A stretch of DNA of 64,000 nt from UBA1275 sp002323515 (GTDB lineage Bacteria; Bacteroidota; Rhodothermia; Balneolales; Balneolaceae), in the NCBI GenBank assembly GCA_964007875.1, contig CAXGAH010000006.1:1-64000 (forward strand). Direction: 5' to 3'. Of the stretch, positions 63,523-64,000 are shown piece after piece. Position numbers and translations under genes: made by a program. Numbering within the stretch: the stretch's first letter is position 1; each line of letters begins with the position of its first letter. The notes beneath the pieces are model-generated. The model made no database searches. It was not told where the DNA came from and worked only from the letters and a program-made list of their open reading frames with translations.

Positions 63523-64000
63523 ATGTATAATAAATTATTCCTTACTCTATTATTTGTCTCACTTGTGGCTTTTATCCATTGTGACAAGTCTAAAATGCAG
63601 GAAAATTCCCCCTCATTCGGATTTCTAAACAGTAATCTGGTTGATGTTGATAGTATAGAGCTAGGTAATTTTACTATTCCTGCATCCTATGATATTGAGA
63701 ATTCATTGGCTCCAGGTACGTTTTATGGACAAAAACGAAGGCTTGCTCAACTCCAAGAAATAAAAGATTCTTCGAGAAATGAACCCATCAAATGGGATAT
63801 TCGAGCAGCACTAGCCAATGAGAACCAGAATATGTTCAAAAGTGATGAGGCACAAGGAAGTGAAAATATTCGAACAAAGATAGATGAATTAAACTTTGAT
63901 AACGGTAATACGAGTGTTGCTGATCATATTGCATCATTAGCTGATTCACTTGTTCAGTCAAGTCAAGCTAATTACCTGACAGTTGCAGATAATGGAATTG
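63523..64000 (+). CDS. N-terminal part of a lipoprotein of unknown function (3' end outside window)
   Basis: ATG at 63523 opens a frame that runs off the window end. It begins with a lipoprotein-like signal (LFLTLLFVSLVAFIHC) followed by a charged linker (DKSKMQENSPS). The rest is mixed acidic and helical (RRLAQLQEIKDSSRNE), with no domain recognised in 159 residues. Confidence 0.7.
   Translation, partial: MYNKLFLTLLFVSLVAFIHCDKSKMQENSPSFGFLNSNLVDVDSIELGNFTIPASYDIENSLAPGTFYGQKRRLAQLQEIKDSSRNEPIKWDIRAALANENQNMFKSDEAQGSENIRTKIDELNFDNGNTSVADHIASLADSLVQSSQANYLTVADNGI

Overview
The window looks like a chromosome segment of a marine, heterotrophic Gram-negative bacterium of the Balneolales/Rhodothermota type (or a close relative with the same secretion system). 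The main reason is the repeated C-terminal type A sorting domain of the type IX secretion system (T9SS). It has the NYPNPFNPST signature and a KKMxLIK end and is found on eight intact proteins, alongside many Sec lipoproteins. The segment is AT-rich. No tRNA, rRNA, CRISPR array, insertion sequence or prophage gene was recognised.

Bases 1-7.5 kb: the end of a T9SS cargo protein, a GH5 glucanase lipoprotein, a decayed T9SS sorting domain that is no longer an ORF, and an unusual group: an indoleamine 2,3-dioxygenase (IDO)-type heme protein, a PqqB-like metallo-beta-lactamase-fold lipoprotein, an MFS exporter and an oxygenase-only nitric oxide synthase. Having an IDO and a NOS, both heme enzymes acting on amino acids, within 5 kb is the most striking gene combination here.

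Bases 7.8-27.7 kb: mainly exported peptide and amino-acid processing. There are two class C beta-lactamase-like serine hydrolases, a GNAT acetyltransferase, M24, S9, M20 and M81 peptidases, gamma-glutamyltransferase, SppA, a TPR protein and an acyl-CoA dehydrogenase. A RidA lipoprotein overlaps a signal-peptide-bearing class V aminotransferase. GC content in sampled lines is near 48-50% up to about 23.8 kb and drops to about 33% in much of what follows.

Bases 27.8-64 kb: an AT-rich, secretion-dependent polysaccharide-degradation region. It holds a BNR-repeat protein, a sulfatase, two SRPBCC proteins, two tandem CE1-like esterases, GH16, a PQQ-type sugar dehydrogenase, a KdgF-like cupin with an SDR, GH26, two GH3, GH5, a clan GH-A agarase-like enzyme and GH43. 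Several enzymes carry T9SS sorting domains. No SusC/SusD pair is present, so uptake of the products must rest on genes elsewhere. Between the large enzymes lie small or broken genes: a 23-residue, nine-cysteine metallothionein-like peptide, a DUF6174-like lipoprotein gene with an in-frame TGA, a serine hydrolase reduced to its two ends by an internal deletion, a Kazal-domain lipoprotein, translationally coupled micro membrane proteins, and a lipoprotein with 16 complete WDVS (BspA/DUF285) repeats.

Working together: T9SS cargo enzymes (GH16, GH5, esterases, nuclease, BNR protein) would cut laminarin-, mannan- and xylan-like polymers outside the cell. Lipoprotein GH3, GH26 and sulfatase would finish them at the surface or in the periplasm, and the peptidases would handle protein. 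Functions are assigned from recognised motifs by eye; no database search was run.
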